Assembly: GCF_001758465.1 (NCBI RefSeq)
Contig: NZ_MJIC01000004.1
Span: forward strand, 1-64,000
From: Marisediminitalea lipolytica
Lineage (GTDB): Bacteria > Pseudomonadota > Gammaproteobacteria > Enterobacterales > Alteromonadaceae
DNA: 64,000 nucleotides
Reading direction: 5' to 3'
Shown: piece after piece, positions 8,019-17,448 of the stretch
How the letters are laid out: every line of letters begins with the position of its first letter
Numbering within the stretch: position 1 is the stretch's first letter
Made by a program: the position numbers and the translations under genes
Notes under the pieces: generated by a model
Databases searched by the model: none
Told to the model about the DNA's origin: nothing
What the model saw: only the letters and a program-made list of their open reading frames with translations

Positions 8019-9080
8019 GTGAAGCTAATGTCTGTGTTTGAACATCCGGAATTCGATGCCCACGAGCATGTTGCGTTTTACTCTGATCCCGTTACTGGTC
8101 TTAAAGCTATCATAGCTATTCACAACACCAACCTCGGACCTTCGCTGGGTGGGTGCAGAATGTGGCCATATCTCAACAGCAGTGAAGCACTGACAGATGT
8201 TCTTCGGTTGTCAAAAGGCATGACCTACAAAGCAGCAATGGCCAACCTGCAGCAGGGCGGCGGCAAAGCCGTCATCATTGGCGATCCGCGTAAGCAAAAA
8301 AATGAAGCTTTTATGCAGGCCATGGGACGCTTTGTTGAGAGTTTAAGTGGTAAGTACATTACCGCAGAAGATTCCGGCATTACCGTTGACGATCTTAAAG
8401 CCGTGGCGACACAAACGAGCCATGTGGCAGGGACTTTCGCACAATACAACGCCCTGGGCGAAGCGCCAACCGGTAACCCGGCGCCTTCCACTGCCTACGG
8501 TGTATTTGTTGGCTTAAAGCAAACGGTAAAGCATGTGTTGGGCAGTGATCTGAAAGGCGTAAAAGTGGCGATCCAGGGTATGGGGCACGTAGGTTTTCGC
8601 TTAGCTAAACAGTTACACGCCGAAGGTGCGGAACTTTATGTGGCGGATATTTTCCCTGAAGGTCTGGCCCGAGCCCAGGAAGAACTTGGCGCAACTGTCG
8701 TAGCGCCGGAAGAAATTCTGACCTTAGCGGTGGATGTTATCGCGCCTTGTGCCATGGGCTCGTCAATTAATGACGAATCTTTGCCTGATATACGCGCGAA
8801 AATTATCGCTGGCGCTGCCAACAATCAGCTGGCGCGGGAAGAGCTCGGTAGTGTACTGCACCAAAAAGGCATTGTGTATGCGCCTGATTATGTGATTAAT
8901 GTCGGCGGTATTATTGATATTTATCACCAGAAGCAAAATGACTCATCAGATACCGCCATGCGTGAACACATAGCGAAAATTGGTGATACGCTGTGTGAAA
9001 TTTATGAGCGTGCAGAAGCTGAAAATACCGCCACTAATCTGGTGGCAAATCGTATTGCTGAAGAACGATTTGCAAAGTAG
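8019..9080 (+). CDS. ldh: Leucine dehydrogenase family (Leu/Phe/Val dehydrogenase)
   Basis: NAD-dependent oxidative deaminase of the Glu/Leu/Phe/Val dehydrogenase family, 353 residues. The glycine-rich GGCRMW block and the two active-site lysines are visible at Lys71 (MTYKAAMA) and Lys83 (GGGKAVIIGDP). The dinucleotide fold follows in VAIQGMGHVGFRLAKQL. GTG at 8019 is used because AGGA (8011-8014) lies closer to it; ATG at 8028 is the alternative start. Neighbours suggest use on leucine or other branched-chain amino acids, but a phenylalanine preference cannot be excluded from sequence given the adjacent aromatic catabolic genes. Confidence 0.9.
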   Translation: MKLMSVFEHPEFDAHEHVAFYSDPVTGLKAIIAIHNTNLGPSLGGCRMWPYLNSSEALTDVLRLSKGMTYKAAMANLQQGGGKAVIIGDPRKQKNEAFMQAMGRFVESLSGKYITAEDSGITVDDLKAVATQTSHVAGTFAQYNALGEAPTGNPAPSTAYGVFVGLKQTVKHVLGSDLKGVKVAIQGMGHVGFRLAKQLHAEGAELYVADIFPEGLARAQEELGATVVAPEEILTLAVDVIAPCAMGSSINDESLPDIRAKIIAGAANNQLAREELGSVLHQKGIVYAPDYVINVGGIIDIYHQKQNDSSDTAMREHIAKIGDTLCEIYERAEAENTATNLVANRIAEERFAK

Positions 9081-9159
9081 GGTTGAACTTTAGTAAACAA
9101 ATCGTCATAATGCGCCGCGCTCGTGACTTGTACCAAAGACACGGCGCGCAAGTTTCAAT

Positions 9160-9271
9160 GGTGGGCTTTTGGTCCTCCCGCAATGATACTCTGTGAACCC
9201 GGTCAGGCCTGGAAGGGAGCAGCCGCAGCAGACGACTCATGTGCCGGGATGTGGCTGGAAGCCTGCCACCC
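9160..9271 (+). ncRNA. ffs: Signal recognition particle RNA (4.5S)
   Basis: The conserved bacterial SRP RNA core is clear: GGTCAGGCCTGGAAGG with the GGAA tetraloop, followed by AGCAGCCGCAGCAG and GTGCCGGGATGT. The ends pair as GGTGGGC with GCCTGCCACC, giving a 112-nt hairpin, the usual size. It binds Ffh for co-translational membrane targeting. It lies between ldh and the convergent comFB-type gene. Confidence 0.95.
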
Positions 9272-9277
9272 AATATT

Positions 9278-9556
9278 TTACGCTTCGTCTTGTCGCGATT
9301 TAGGTTGGTCTAAAAACTTAATCGCTTTTTCAATAGCATACTCTACGTTCATTTCCATTTGCTGACGCTCACTTTGCGGCAGGTAAAATGCCATATCCAC
9401 TTCGTAGCGAATGTAACGTGGTGGTACCTGATTTAATGCCAGGCAGCAAAGGTCGGCAAGGTAATCAGCAGACTTCGTCTGGTCAAGACCGAGCTGGCTA
9501 ATGTGTTCCAGCACAAGATGTTCGTAATAATTATGGATATCGTCATCTAATTTCAC
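9278..9556 (-). CDS. ComFB-family protein
   Basis: A 92-residue soluble protein resembling the late-competence ComFB family: an N-terminal IHNYYEHLVLEHI helix, a DLCCLALNQVPPRYIRYEVDMAFYL core and a charged C-terminal helix. The LALNxxPPRY motif is the recognisable signature. Members have been reported as cyclic-dinucleotide receptors in cyanobacteria, so a signalling role is possible but is only inferred here. It is monocistronic and converges on the SRP RNA gene. Confidence 0.75.
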   Translation of the reverse strand: MKLDDDIHNYYEHLVLEHISQLGLDQTKSADYLADLCCLALNQVPPRYIRYEVDMAFYLPQSERQQMEMNVEYAIEKAIKFLDQPKSRQDEA

Positions 9557-10143
9557 TGCAAGTTCCTATTTTTAACCTCATTTCAGTATTCAGTTATAGC
9601 TATTCTGGCTCAGTTGTCGAGCAGCTTTATGACAAAAAGCTGAATTATGTGGTCATAATACGATGACATGAGGTTGTCGAATACGTACAAACGGGACGCT
9701 TTAGCGTTATCCGCGGCTATAGTTAAACCAATTCGGGCCGAACCTCAGCCAGATGCTACTTTTCTGTGGTGATAAATCATTCTACTTTGCTGTAAATACT
9801 GTCATGTAAATGAAATATTTCACCGATTGAGATAAATGGCACTTATATAAGGGTAAATGGCGGGAACCTGTTTCCCTGCTTAAGCGTTCTGTAGCACCTT
9901 TTAATTTTAGTGAAGTTAAATGTATTTAATTTGTAATTCTGTGGAACTTAAATTGTACAAATTATACTTTTTTTACGTTTTTTGCACTGAAATCAACCGC
10001 TTTGTTTTCCTCAAAATTGTCTGCCGAATAATTTGCTGCTTAGTATGGACATGGGATTTTTCCCAAACAAATGTCATAAGCCGCTATAAAAACGGCAGAT
10101 CTTCCAACCGCTTTGGTTAGCTGGTTGGTCCAGGGAGATAAAA
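9557..10143. other. Intergenic region upstream of TonB receptor 1
   Basis: A 587-base AT-rich gap between the divergent comFB-type gene and the first TonB-dependent receptor. It must hold promoters for both. I find no convincing sigma-70 pair, no Fur box and no RNA gene. A 66-codon open frame inside (9920-10120) has no family resemblance and no Shine-Dalgarno, and I do not call it. The last 18 bases carry the leader motif described separately. Confidence 0.6.
10126..10138 (+). promoter_or_regulatory. Ribosome-binding leader shared by both TonB receptors
   Basis: TGGTCCAGGGAGA ends 5 bases before the start codon. The identical 13-mer occurs at 13524-13536, 6 bases before the next receptor. 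It contains the Shine-Dalgarno GGGAGA plus seven further conserved bases, more than ribosome binding needs. Confidence 0.6.
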
Positions 10144-13137
10144 ATGTTCAAAATGAAGAAAAGCATAGCTGCCCTTGCAGTGGCTGCATCACTTGGTATG
10201 GGCGCAAACGCTTATGCCGGGAACAATGACGGTGGTATTGTAGTGAGTGTGAGTGATAGTTCTCAGTCACCACTGGCCAACGTTGCAATCGTCATCCGTA
10301 ATAGCAATACCGGTTTTCGCCGCGCCGTTACCACCGACAGCGACGGTAATCTGCGCGTAGGCCTGCTGCCAGTTGGTGTGTATGAAGTGGTTGCCGAAAA
10401 AGACGGTTATGACACCGTGTCACTGGGCGAAGTCACAGTAAAAATTGGTCAGAACACCAACGTTAATTTAACCCTTTACCCGGACAATGTTGAAACTATC
10501 TCTGTTACCGGCTCAGCTATTGCGAGCATCGATTTTACCTCAACTGAATCCGCGCTTAACATCAGCGCTGTTGAACTGGATCGCTTACCGGTACCGCGAA
10601 GCGTAAACTCGGTTGCACTGTTGGCGCCAGGGACTACTCAGGGTGATAACCGCTTCGGTGGGGTATCTTTCGGTGGTTCGTCGGTAGCAGAAAACCAGGT
10701 TTATATTAACGGTCTAAACGTTACCAACTTCCGTAACGGTCTGGGTTTCAGTAATCCTCCGTACGAATTTTATGACCAGTTCCAGGTTAAAACCGGTGGT
10801 TATTCTGCAGAATTCGGTCGTTCGACCGGTGGTGTGATCAACGCCGTAGTTAAATCAGGTACCAATGATTTCCATGCCGGCGCCAGTGCTTACGTAGTGC
10901 CTTCTGATCTTCGCGAACAAGCGCCTTCAGTGTTTGAGGCAGACGGCTCTTACTTCACTTATCGTGACAACGATAGAAGCAGTGAAGTTAACTACAATAT
11001 CTGGGCTTCAGGAGCGTTAATCGAAGATACCTTGTTCTTCTATGCGTTGTATAACCCGCGTGATGTGGAATCACGAAGCGACCGTAGATTATCAGACGGA
11101 AACCTGAATGAAAGCAAAGATGATAATGCTTTCTGGGGGGTTAAGCTTGACTGGAACATCACCGATAATCATCGCCTTGAATTACTGACCTTCTCTGATG
11201 ATTCAGAAGACGTAACAGAAATCTCTAACGTAACTGAAGATGGCGAAAGATATCGAATTGGTTCTTCAACCTCTTACAGTGGTGGTACTAACTGGTCAGT
11301 GAAGTACATTGGTTATCTGACGGACGATTTAACTGTCTCTGCCATGTATGGTGAAAACAAGTATGATCTGACTACAGAAACAGATTCTTCAGCAGATTGT
11401 GAGTTAGCGCTTGATTATCGTTATTACTATGGGTTTGCAACTGATATTCCGGGGACCGGCGTTGTAAGTAATGGCTGTGCGACAACCAGTAATTATTATC
11501 TGGAAGAAGGGGAAGATAAGCGTGAAGCCATGCGTCTTGACTTCGACTGGGCGGTAAGTGATAACCATTTACTTCGTTTTGGTATGGATAACGAAACGAA
11601 TACATCTTACGGCAATGAGTTTTATGCCGGCCCTCGCGGTACATACTGGCTGATTTACGGTGGCTTTGACGGTGAAACCGTTAACAACGTAGTACTGGAC
11701 GCTGATACTGATTATGCCATGGGGCGTACCCGTACTGTGGGTGGTAATTTTGAAACAGAAGCTTCGGCTTTCTACATTGAAGATACCTGGACCGTTACTG
11801 ACGAAATTACACTGACGTTAGGTCTGCGTAATGAGCAATTCGACAATAAAAACGCGTCGGGTGAAACCTTCGCTAAAATTGATAACATGTGGGCGCCTCG
11901 TATTGGTTTTGCCTGGGATATTGGTGGTGTAGGCGAGCATAAAGTATTCGCCAGCGCGGGCCGTTATTTCCTGCCTGTGGCTAACAACACCAACGTACGT
12001 CTTGCTGGTAACGAAGCTGACCAGCGTAACTACTATGTGTTCACTGGCTGGGAAGAGTTCTCTTACAATGGCGGTACCTACTATGCGCCGGGTCTGGGCG
12101 ACCAAATTGGTGCAACCCGCGTAACGTCTACCGGTGAAGTGCCGGACACCCGTTCGATTGTTTCAAGCAATCTGGATGCGATGTATCAGGATGAAATCAT
12201 CATCGGTTATCAGGGCATGCTGACTGACGACTGGAGCTGGGGTATCAAGGGTACACAGCGTCAGTTAAATGGAGCGATCGACGATATGATTATCGACCAC
12301 GCCATCGCAGAACGCTTTGGTTGTAGCGATGACTACCACCCGAACCAATATGTATTGGGTAATCCTGGCGAAAGCATGGAAGTCTATACCGACACAGACT
12401 GTGACGGCAGCGTTGATGGCTGGGCTACCTTTACTGCAGAGGAGCTGGTGTATCCGGAAGCCGAGCGTACTTACTATGCGGTTGACTTAAACGTAGCGAA
12501 AGCATGGGATGGTGTGTGGAGTCTGGATGCAACCTATACCTGGTCGCATAGTTATGGTAACTCAGAAGGTTTGGTTAAATCTGATAACGGTCAGGATGAT
12601 GCTGGTTTGACAACCGATTTTGACTTCCCTGAACTGATGGATGGTGCTTACGGTAACCTGCCGAATGACCGCCGCCATATGCTGAAAGTCTTTGGTTCTT
12701 ACGCGATCAGCGAAAACTTCACATTAGGTATTAACTACTCACTGCAATCTGGTCGTCCGGTAAATGCCTTTGGTGTTGCTCACCCAGGCCCTGATGGTGA
12801 AGTGGATTACGGTTATACCTATTACCTGTCTACGCCAAGTGGTGAATTCAACGATGATGGTTCAATCATTTATGACTATGATCAGGTAACCCGTGGTTCT
12901 CAAGGGCGTACGCCATGGGTTTCTCGTATTGACGTAAACCTTGCATACAGCACCGAAATTGCCGGATTGGAAACGCGATTCAAAATTGATGTATTTAACT
13001 TGTTAGATGCTGATAATGTCACACGTGTTAACGAAGTGGCTGAAAGTTCGCAAGGTCAGGCTAGCCCGCGTTATGGTCTGGCGCAGGCTTTCCAGACGCC
13101 TCGTTATGTACAATTAAGTGCAAATGTAAGATTTTAA
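10144..13137 (+). CDS. TonB-dependent receptor with carboxypeptidase-regulatory-like N-terminal domain (Oar-like)
   Basis: A 997-residue outer-membrane receptor. A signal peptide (about 1-25, ending ANAYAG) is followed by a carboxypeptidase-regulatory-like beta-sandwich (about 30-115), a plug domain (about 120-235, with the block TGGYSAEFGRSTGGVINAVVK) and a beta-barrel ending in aromatic QLSANVRF, as usual for outer-membrane proteins. The extra N-terminal domain is typical of Oar-like receptors for large substrates such as peptides. The substrate is not predictable. It is monocistronic, with its own terminator and a leader shared with the next receptor. A TonB energiser operon lies about 6.5 kb downstream. 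Confidence 0.93.
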   Translation: MFKMKKSIAALAVAASLGMGANAYAGNNDGGIVVSVSDSSQSPLANVAIVIRNSNTGFRRAVTTDSDGNLRVGLLPVGVYEVVAEKDGYDTVSLGEVTVKIGQNTNVNLTLYPDNVETISVTGSAIASIDFTSTESALNISAVELDRLPVPRSVNSVALLAPGTTQGDNRFGGVSFGGSSVAENQVYINGLNVTNFRNGLGFSNPPYEFYDQFQVKTGGYSAEFGRSTGGVINAVVKSGTNDFHAGASAYVVPSDLREQAPSVFEADGSYFTYRDNDRSSEVNYNIWASGALIEDTLFFYALYNPRDVESRSDRRLSDGNLNESKDDNAFWGVKLDWNITDNHRLELLTFSDDSEDVTEISNVTEDGERYRIGSSTSYSGGTNWSVKYIGYLTDDLTVSAMYGENKYDLTTETDSSADCELALDYRYYYGFATDIPGTGVVSNGCATTSNYYLEEGEDKREAMRLDFDWAVSDNHLLRFGMDNETNTSYGNEFYAGPRGTYWLIYGGFDGETVNNVVLDADTDYAMGRTRTVGGNFETEASAFYIEDTWTVTDEITLTLGLRNEQFDNKNASGETFAKIDNMWAPRIGFAWDIGGVGEHKVFASAGRYFLPVANNTNVRLAGNEADQRNYYVFTGWEEFSYNGGTYYAPGLGDQIGATRVTSTGEVPDTRSIVSSNLDAMYQDEIIIGYQGMLTDDWSWGIKGTQRQLNGAIDDMIIDHAIAERFGCSDDYHPNQYVLGNPGESMEVYTDTDCDGSVDGWATFTAEELVYPEAERTYYAVDLNVAKAWDGVWSLDATYTWSHSYGNSEGLVKSDNGQDDAGLTTDFDFPELMDGAYGNLPNDRRHMLKVFGSYAISENFTLGINYSLQSGRPVNAFGVAHPGPDGEVDYGYTYYLSTPSGEFNDDGSIIYDYDQVTRGSQGRTPWVSRIDVNLAYSTEIAGLETRFKIDVFNLLDADNVTRVNEVAESSQGQASPRYGLAQAFQTPRYVQLSANVRF

Positions 13138-13144
13138 AAATATC

Positions 13145-13180
13145 AAGCCCCTGATTTTCAGGGGCTTTTAACTTTTTTTA
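13145..13180 (+). terminator. Intrinsic terminator of TonB receptor 1
   Basis: AAGCCCCTGA-TTT-TCAGGGGCTT is a perfect 10-bp stem (13145-13167) followed by TTAACTTTTTTT. It begins 8 bases after the receptor stop codon. Confidence 0.92.
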
Positions 13181-13366
13181 ATTCGATGGCCAGACGCGAT
13201 GAAATTAGTCAGTCAGGGTGTTTGGTAAACAGTTGTTTTATTTTGCCGTTATTTTTTGTCCGGAATTATGTGAATATTTTTTAACACTGCGTAAGGATAT
13301 GTTTACGATAGGAATTTTTTATTACCTTTTTAGGGGAACTTTTTAGAATACAAGTTTGCAAGCTAG

Positions 13367-13396
13367 TTGACCCTCTGGTCGCTCTCTGGTTATTAT
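13367..13396 (+). promoter_or_regulatory. Sigma-70 promoter of TonB receptor 2
   Basis: TTGACC (13367-13372) and TATTAT (13391-13396) each match consensus at 5 of 6 positions with an 18-base spacer. A start near 13403 would give a roughly 140-nt leader ending in the shared TGGTCCAGGGAGA motif. The rest of the 405-base gap shows nothing else that I can identify. Confidence 0.55.
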
Positions 13397-13523
13397 CTGC
13401 TGTGTCGTAATGCGTATTGTCAGTGCAAACTGGCGTACCGTCGGTATTAAAATGGCGTTGTGCCGTAAAGGCGCCATGCTGATAAAAAGTCGTGTTTGAG
13501 CGACAACCATAAAAAGTAAATAG

Positions 13524-13536
13524 TGGTCCAGGGAGA
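13524..13536 (+). promoter_or_regulatory. Ribosome-binding leader shared by both TonB receptors (copy 2)
   Basis: This TGGTCCAGGGAGA is identical to the motif at 10126-10138, although the flanking bases differ. The match looks functional rather than a duplication remnant, since the two leaders are otherwise dissimilar. Confidence 0.6.
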
Positions 13537-13542
13537 CAATTA

Positions 13543-16446
13543 ATGTTTACAAACACTAAACTGGCTAAGTCAGTAAAGCTGGCTTTTGCCCTTAGTGCTG
13601 CGTCGGCAGCACTGATTGCACCTAACACAGTCTTGGCACAGGAATCATCAGAAGTCGACGAAGCTTCGGTTGAAAAAATTCAAGTAACTGGTTCAAGAAT
13701 TCGCAAAATCGAATTTGCTTCAAATGCGCCAATTGCTACTGTGGGTGAGCAAGAATTCGAAATGACTGCAACGGTAAACACCGAGTCACTTCTAAACACA
13801 ATGCCTCAGGTTGTTCCAGGCCTGGACAGAACCTCTAACAACCCAGGTAATGGTACTGCAACCGCCGACCTTCGGGGTTTAGGTGCGAACAGAACGTTGG
13901 TGCTTGTTAATGGTAAGCGTGTAACGCCAACAACCGCATCTGGTGTGGTTGATATCAACGCCATTCCTACCGCTATGATTGAGAACGTTGAAGTTCTGAC
14001 CGGTGGTGCTTCAGCGGTATACGGTTCTGATGCGATTTCCGGGGTAATCAACTTTATCCTTAAAGACGACTTTGAAGGCGTTGATGCTTCGGTAGGTTAT
14101 GAATCAACTGAGGAAGGCGATGCAGGCATCTGGAATGCTGACCTGACCATCGGTGGTAACTTCGATGATGGTAAAGGTAACGTTGTATTCAACATGGCCT
14201 ACACTAGTCGTGAAGACCTTTTCCAAGGCGACCGTAGCTTCGCAAACACCGCATTATTTGATGATGGTGCCGGTGGTTTAGAGCCTGGTGGTTCTTCTGG
14301 TGTTCCTCAAACTGCTATTTTTGCTGGTGGTTTTTCAGATTTTTCTGATAGCTCAGGCATCATTTTTGGACAAGACGGCAGCGTTCGCCCATTCGTAACC
14401 TCAGGTCAGGTTAACGATTATTATAACTACGCGCCGGTTAACTACATTCAGTTACCTCAGGAACGCCACCAGTTTTCTGCATTAGGTCACTATGAAGTTA
14501 CTGATAATATGGAAGTTTACGGTAGTGCGATGTTTACCGACAGTAACGTTCCTTCTCAGTTAGCTCCGACTCCGATTTTCCAGACCAGTACGTTTACACT
14601 GGATGGTAACCCATTCATTTCACCAGAGGCGCAACAAATCATTTCTGGTGCGATTGGTTTAGGCGTTGATACTGATGGTGATGGTATTGACGATGAAGGA
14701 CGTGCACTGTTAAGACGCCGTCTTGAAGAGGTGGGTCCTCGTCGTTCTGAAGATACTTTTACGTCATTCCAGGTTATGGGTGGAGTACGAGGCTTCTTCG
14801 GCGATTCAAGCTGGAGCTACGATGTTTATTATCAAACTGGCCGTGTTCGTAATGCTAATGCTCAGTTAGGTAACGTTAACCGTGGTCGTTTCGATCAGGC
14901 CTTATTACTGGCCACTGACGAAAATGGTCAGGTCATTCTTGACGCAAACGGTAATCCTTCATGTGCTGACACTTCAAACAATGGTTCTACCGTGGGTTGT
15001 ACGCCACTGAACATTTTCGGTGAAGGCAATATTTCTGAGAGCTCTGCTGCATTTTTACGTACTGCGGTTTCTGCAACTTCAACCTTCGAGCAGCGCTTAT
15101 TCGGTGCTAACATCACGGGTGACACAGAAGGTTTCTTCGAACTTCCTGGTGGTCCAATCGGGTTATCATTTACCTATGAACACCGTGAAGATGACTTCGA
15201 ATTCTTGCCATCTCAGGACTTAGCAGCCAGTACAATTGCCGGATTTAACGGTTCTCCTGCGGTTGCAGGTGGTTTTAACGTTAGCAGTTACGCGGTTGAA
15301 GCTTATTTACCAATCTTGGTAGGCGCGCCTTTTGCTGAACTGTTAGATTTAGAACTTGCTTACCGTACAGAAGATTACACTACTGCAGGTTCAGTAAGTG
15401 CATATAAAATTGCTGGTAGCTGGGCGCCGATTGATAGTTTCCGTCTACGAGCTGGTTTCAACACGGCAGTAAGAGCGCCAAACATCTCTGAACTGTTCAG
15501 CCCTCAGGGTGAAAACTTCCCGGGTGCAACCGATCCTTGTGCGGGTAACGCTCCGGAAGCATTTAAAACGGCAGAAGTGGCTGATCTGTGTGTTCAGACT
15601 GGTGTTCCTGCTGACGTAGTTCACACTGCGGCAATCAACCCTGCATCCGGTCAGGTTCGTGCGCTTAGTGGTGGTAACCCTAACCTGGTTGAAGAAGAAG
15701 CAGAAACCTTAACTGTTGGTTTCGTGTTCGATGCAACAGACGAGATATCTTTAAGTCTTGATTACTTCGACATTGAAATTGATGATGCGGTATCTTCTTT
15801 CGGTGGTGGTGCTAACAATATTCTTGATACGTGTTATGACTCATCTAAAGCCGGTTCTGGTTTAGGTGGTGCTTTCTGTAATGCGATTAATCGTCGTTCT
15901 GACGGTACTATCGACTATGTAGAAGCGGGTACTCAAAACGTTGCGTCTATCACTCTTAAAGGTTACGACTTAATTGCTTCCTACGAAACTGAAGTAATGG
16001 GCGGTGATTTATCTGTTCGTTACTTAGGTACATACACCACAGAAAGCGACTTCCTGCCATTTGACGGTTCTCCGGACCTGATTGAGTGTGCCGGAAACTT
16101 TGGTGCAAACTGCGGTGAGCCAGTGCCTGAGTACAAGCACAGAACTACAATGACTTACTCTGCTGACGATTATACTCTGCAATTATTATGGCGTTATGTA
16201 GGCGAAGTAAGTGATGACGATGATTCACAGGATTACACTGTTGAAAAAATCGATGGATTCAACTACTTCGATGTTGCCGGAACTTACTTCTTAACAGAGA
16301 ACTTCCGCGTAACTGCAGGTGTCGACAACATGTTTGATAAAACACCACCAATCATCGGTGGTAACGACGAACAGTCAAACACCTACCCGGCTACCTATGA
16401 TGTATTCGGCCGTACTTATTACGTGAACTTCCGCGTATCGTACTAA
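13543..16446 (+). CDS. TonB-dependent receptor
   Basis: A 967-residue outer-membrane receptor. It has a signal peptide (about 1-32, ending PNTVLAQ), a TonB-box-like EKIQVTGSRI (about 44-53), and a plug with the block TGGASAVYGSDAISGVINFILK (about 150-171). A long barrel ends in aromatic TYYVNFRVSY. It lacks the extra domain of receptor 1 and resembles the large receptors of Alteromonadales and Caulobacterales that import carbohydrates or peptides. The ligand is unknown. Downstream genes encode a methyltransferase and a TPR/2OG oxygenase on the same strand, after a terminator. Confidence 0.94.
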   Translation: MFTNTKLAKSVKLAFALSAASAALIAPNTVLAQESSEVDEASVEKIQVTGSRIRKIEFASNAPIATVGEQEFEMTATVNTESLLNTMPQVVPGLDRTSNNPGNGTATADLRGLGANRTLVLVNGKRVTPTTASGVVDINAIPTAMIENVEVLTGGASAVYGSDAISGVINFILKDDFEGVDASVGYESTEEGDAGIWNADLTIGGNFDDGKGNVVFNMAYTSREDLFQGDRSFANTALFDDGAGGLEPGGSSGVPQTAIFAGGFSDFSDSSGIIFGQDGSVRPFVTSGQVNDYYNYAPVNYIQLPQERHQFSALGHYEVTDNMEVYGSAMFTDSNVPSQLAPTPIFQTSTFTLDGNPFISPEAQQIISGAIGLGVDTDGDGIDDEGRALLRRRLEEVGPRRSEDTFTSFQVMGGVRGFFGDSSWSYDVYYQTGRVRNANAQLGNVNRGRFDQALLLATDENGQVILDANGNPSCADTSNNGSTVGCTPLNIFGEGNISESSAAFLRTAVSATSTFEQRLFGANITGDTEGFFELPGGPIGLSFTYEHREDDFEFLPSQDLAASTIAGFNGSPAVAGGFNVSSYAVEAYLPILVGAPFAELLDLELAYRTEDYTTAGSVSAYKIAGSWAPIDSFRLRAGFNTAVRAPNISELFSPQGENFPGATDPCAGNAPEAFKTAEVADLCVQTGVPADVVHTAAINPASGQVRALSGGNPNLVEEEAETLTVGFVFDATDEISLSLDYFDIEIDDAVSSFGGGANNILDTCYDSSKAGSGLGGAFCNAINRRSDGTIDYVEAGTQNVASITLKGYDLIASYETEVMGGDLSVRYLGTYTTESDFLPFDGSPDLIECAGNFGANCGEPVPEYKHRTTMTYSADDYTLQLLWRYVGEVSDDDDSQDYTVEKIDGFNYFDVAGTYFLTENFRVTAGVDNMFDKTPPIIGGNDEQSNTYPATYDVFGRTYYVNFRVSY

Positions 16447-16470
16447 GAATCATTATGTAATAAGATAAAA

Positions 16471-16495
16471 AAGCCTCCTTCGGGAGGCTTTCTTG
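16471..16495 (+). terminator. Intrinsic terminator after TonB receptor 2
   Basis: AAGCCTCC-TTCG-GGAGGCTT is a perfect 8-bp stem with a UUCG tetraloop, followed by TCTTGTT. It lies 25 bases after the receptor stop and 43 before the methyltransferase. The tail is short, so read-through into the next two genes is plausible. Confidence 0.85.
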
Positions 16496-16533
16496 TTGGT
16501 GAAGTGCTCGAAAAATAAGTGAGTTGATACAGA

Positions 16534-17448
16534 ATGAATAAAAAGCAAAAATGGAATGAGTTCTGGGCAACGGAATCTGATTTTCATGAGGTCTTCGTTT
16601 GTGGAGGCGATGATAATAACAATGCCTTAAGAAAGCTGTGGCACTCTGTTTTTGCACAGTTTAGTAGCCAGGCAAGAATAATCGATATAGCCAGCGGAGC
16701 TGGTTCTATATACCGCTCAATAGGGGCTAAAAATTTTTCAAATTTAGTTGCAGTCGATGGCTCAACTGCTGCGTTAAACGCCTTGTCTAAAGACTTGCCG
16801 GAAGTCACCACGATTGAGCAGGATATTACAGTACACAATCCTGAAGTAGAGCGCGCTGATCATGTTGTGAGTCAGTTCGGTATTGAATATGGTGGTATCG
16901 CAGCTTTCAAAGTTGCGCTTGCTATGCTCTCCTCAGGTGGCTCAGTACACTGCTTATGTCATGGGCAAAATAGTTCAATTCCGCTTCAACAACGACAACA
17001 ACTGGAAGGAATTGAGTTGATAAGAACCACTGAGTTCTTATCGTTAGCAATGCACTGTATAGCAGCCATGTATAGCAATGATGTGCCCATGATAGAGAAG
17101 TATGTGGGGCAATTCAGGAAGGTTGAACCCTTACTTGCCAGATTTGCCTCGGAATACCCACAAACGTTTGCTGCGCATATTCACGCGTCACTCAAAAAAA
17201 TGATATTGCAGCTCAAAAGTTACAATGAAAAGGATGTGTTAGAGTGGTGCGAAAGCGCAGTGGCTCAGTGTGATGAACTAGAATCAAGAGCCCGGGATAT
17301 TGTGAATATTGCGCTTGATACCGATAAAATCCAACTATTAAAACAGTTATTCGCACTGAACAAAATGGAAAATTTCCAGGTCGAAGACGTTATAAATGAT
17401 AACAATGCCAGTGTAATTGGACTTCTTATTTCGGCAAGTAAACCTTAA
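16534..17448 (+). CDS. Class I SAM-dependent methyltransferase, unknown target
   Basis: A 304-residue protein. Its N-terminal part has a Rossmann methyltransferase motif I (IIDIASGAGSIYRSIGA, about 50-66), an acidic motif-II-like LVAVDG (about 70-75) and a post-motif SQFGIEYGG near 110. The C-terminal third is helical without an identifiable domain. The substrate is unknown. Its stop overlaps the next start by one base (TAATG), so it is coupled to the TPR/2OG oxygenase. Codon choice is less biased than in the neighbouring receptor genes, which fits low expression. Confidence 0.75.
   Translation: MNKKQKWNEFWATESDFHEVFVCGGDDNNNALRKLWHSVFAQFSSQARIIDIASGAGSIYRSIGAKNFSNLVAVDGSTAALNALSKDLPEVTTIEQDITVHNPEVERADHVVSQFGIEYGGIAAFKVALAMLSSGGSVHCLCHGQNSSIPLQQRQQLEGIELIRTTEFLSLAMHCIAAMYSNDVPMIEKYVGQFRKVEPLLARFASEYPQTFAAHIHASLKKMILQLKSYNEKDVLEWCESAVAQCDELESRARDIVNIALDTDKIQLLKQLFALNKMENFQVEDVINDNNASVIGLLISASKP

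Noticed and set aside
9123..9365. Open frames on both strands across 9034-9365
   Set aside because: They lie over the SRP RNA gene and its flanks, with no family resemblance; the RNA explains the conservation.
9920..10120. 66-codon plus-strand open frame before TonB receptor 1
   Set aside because: Low-complexity hydrophobic translation, no Shine-Dalgarno, in an AT-rich promoter region.
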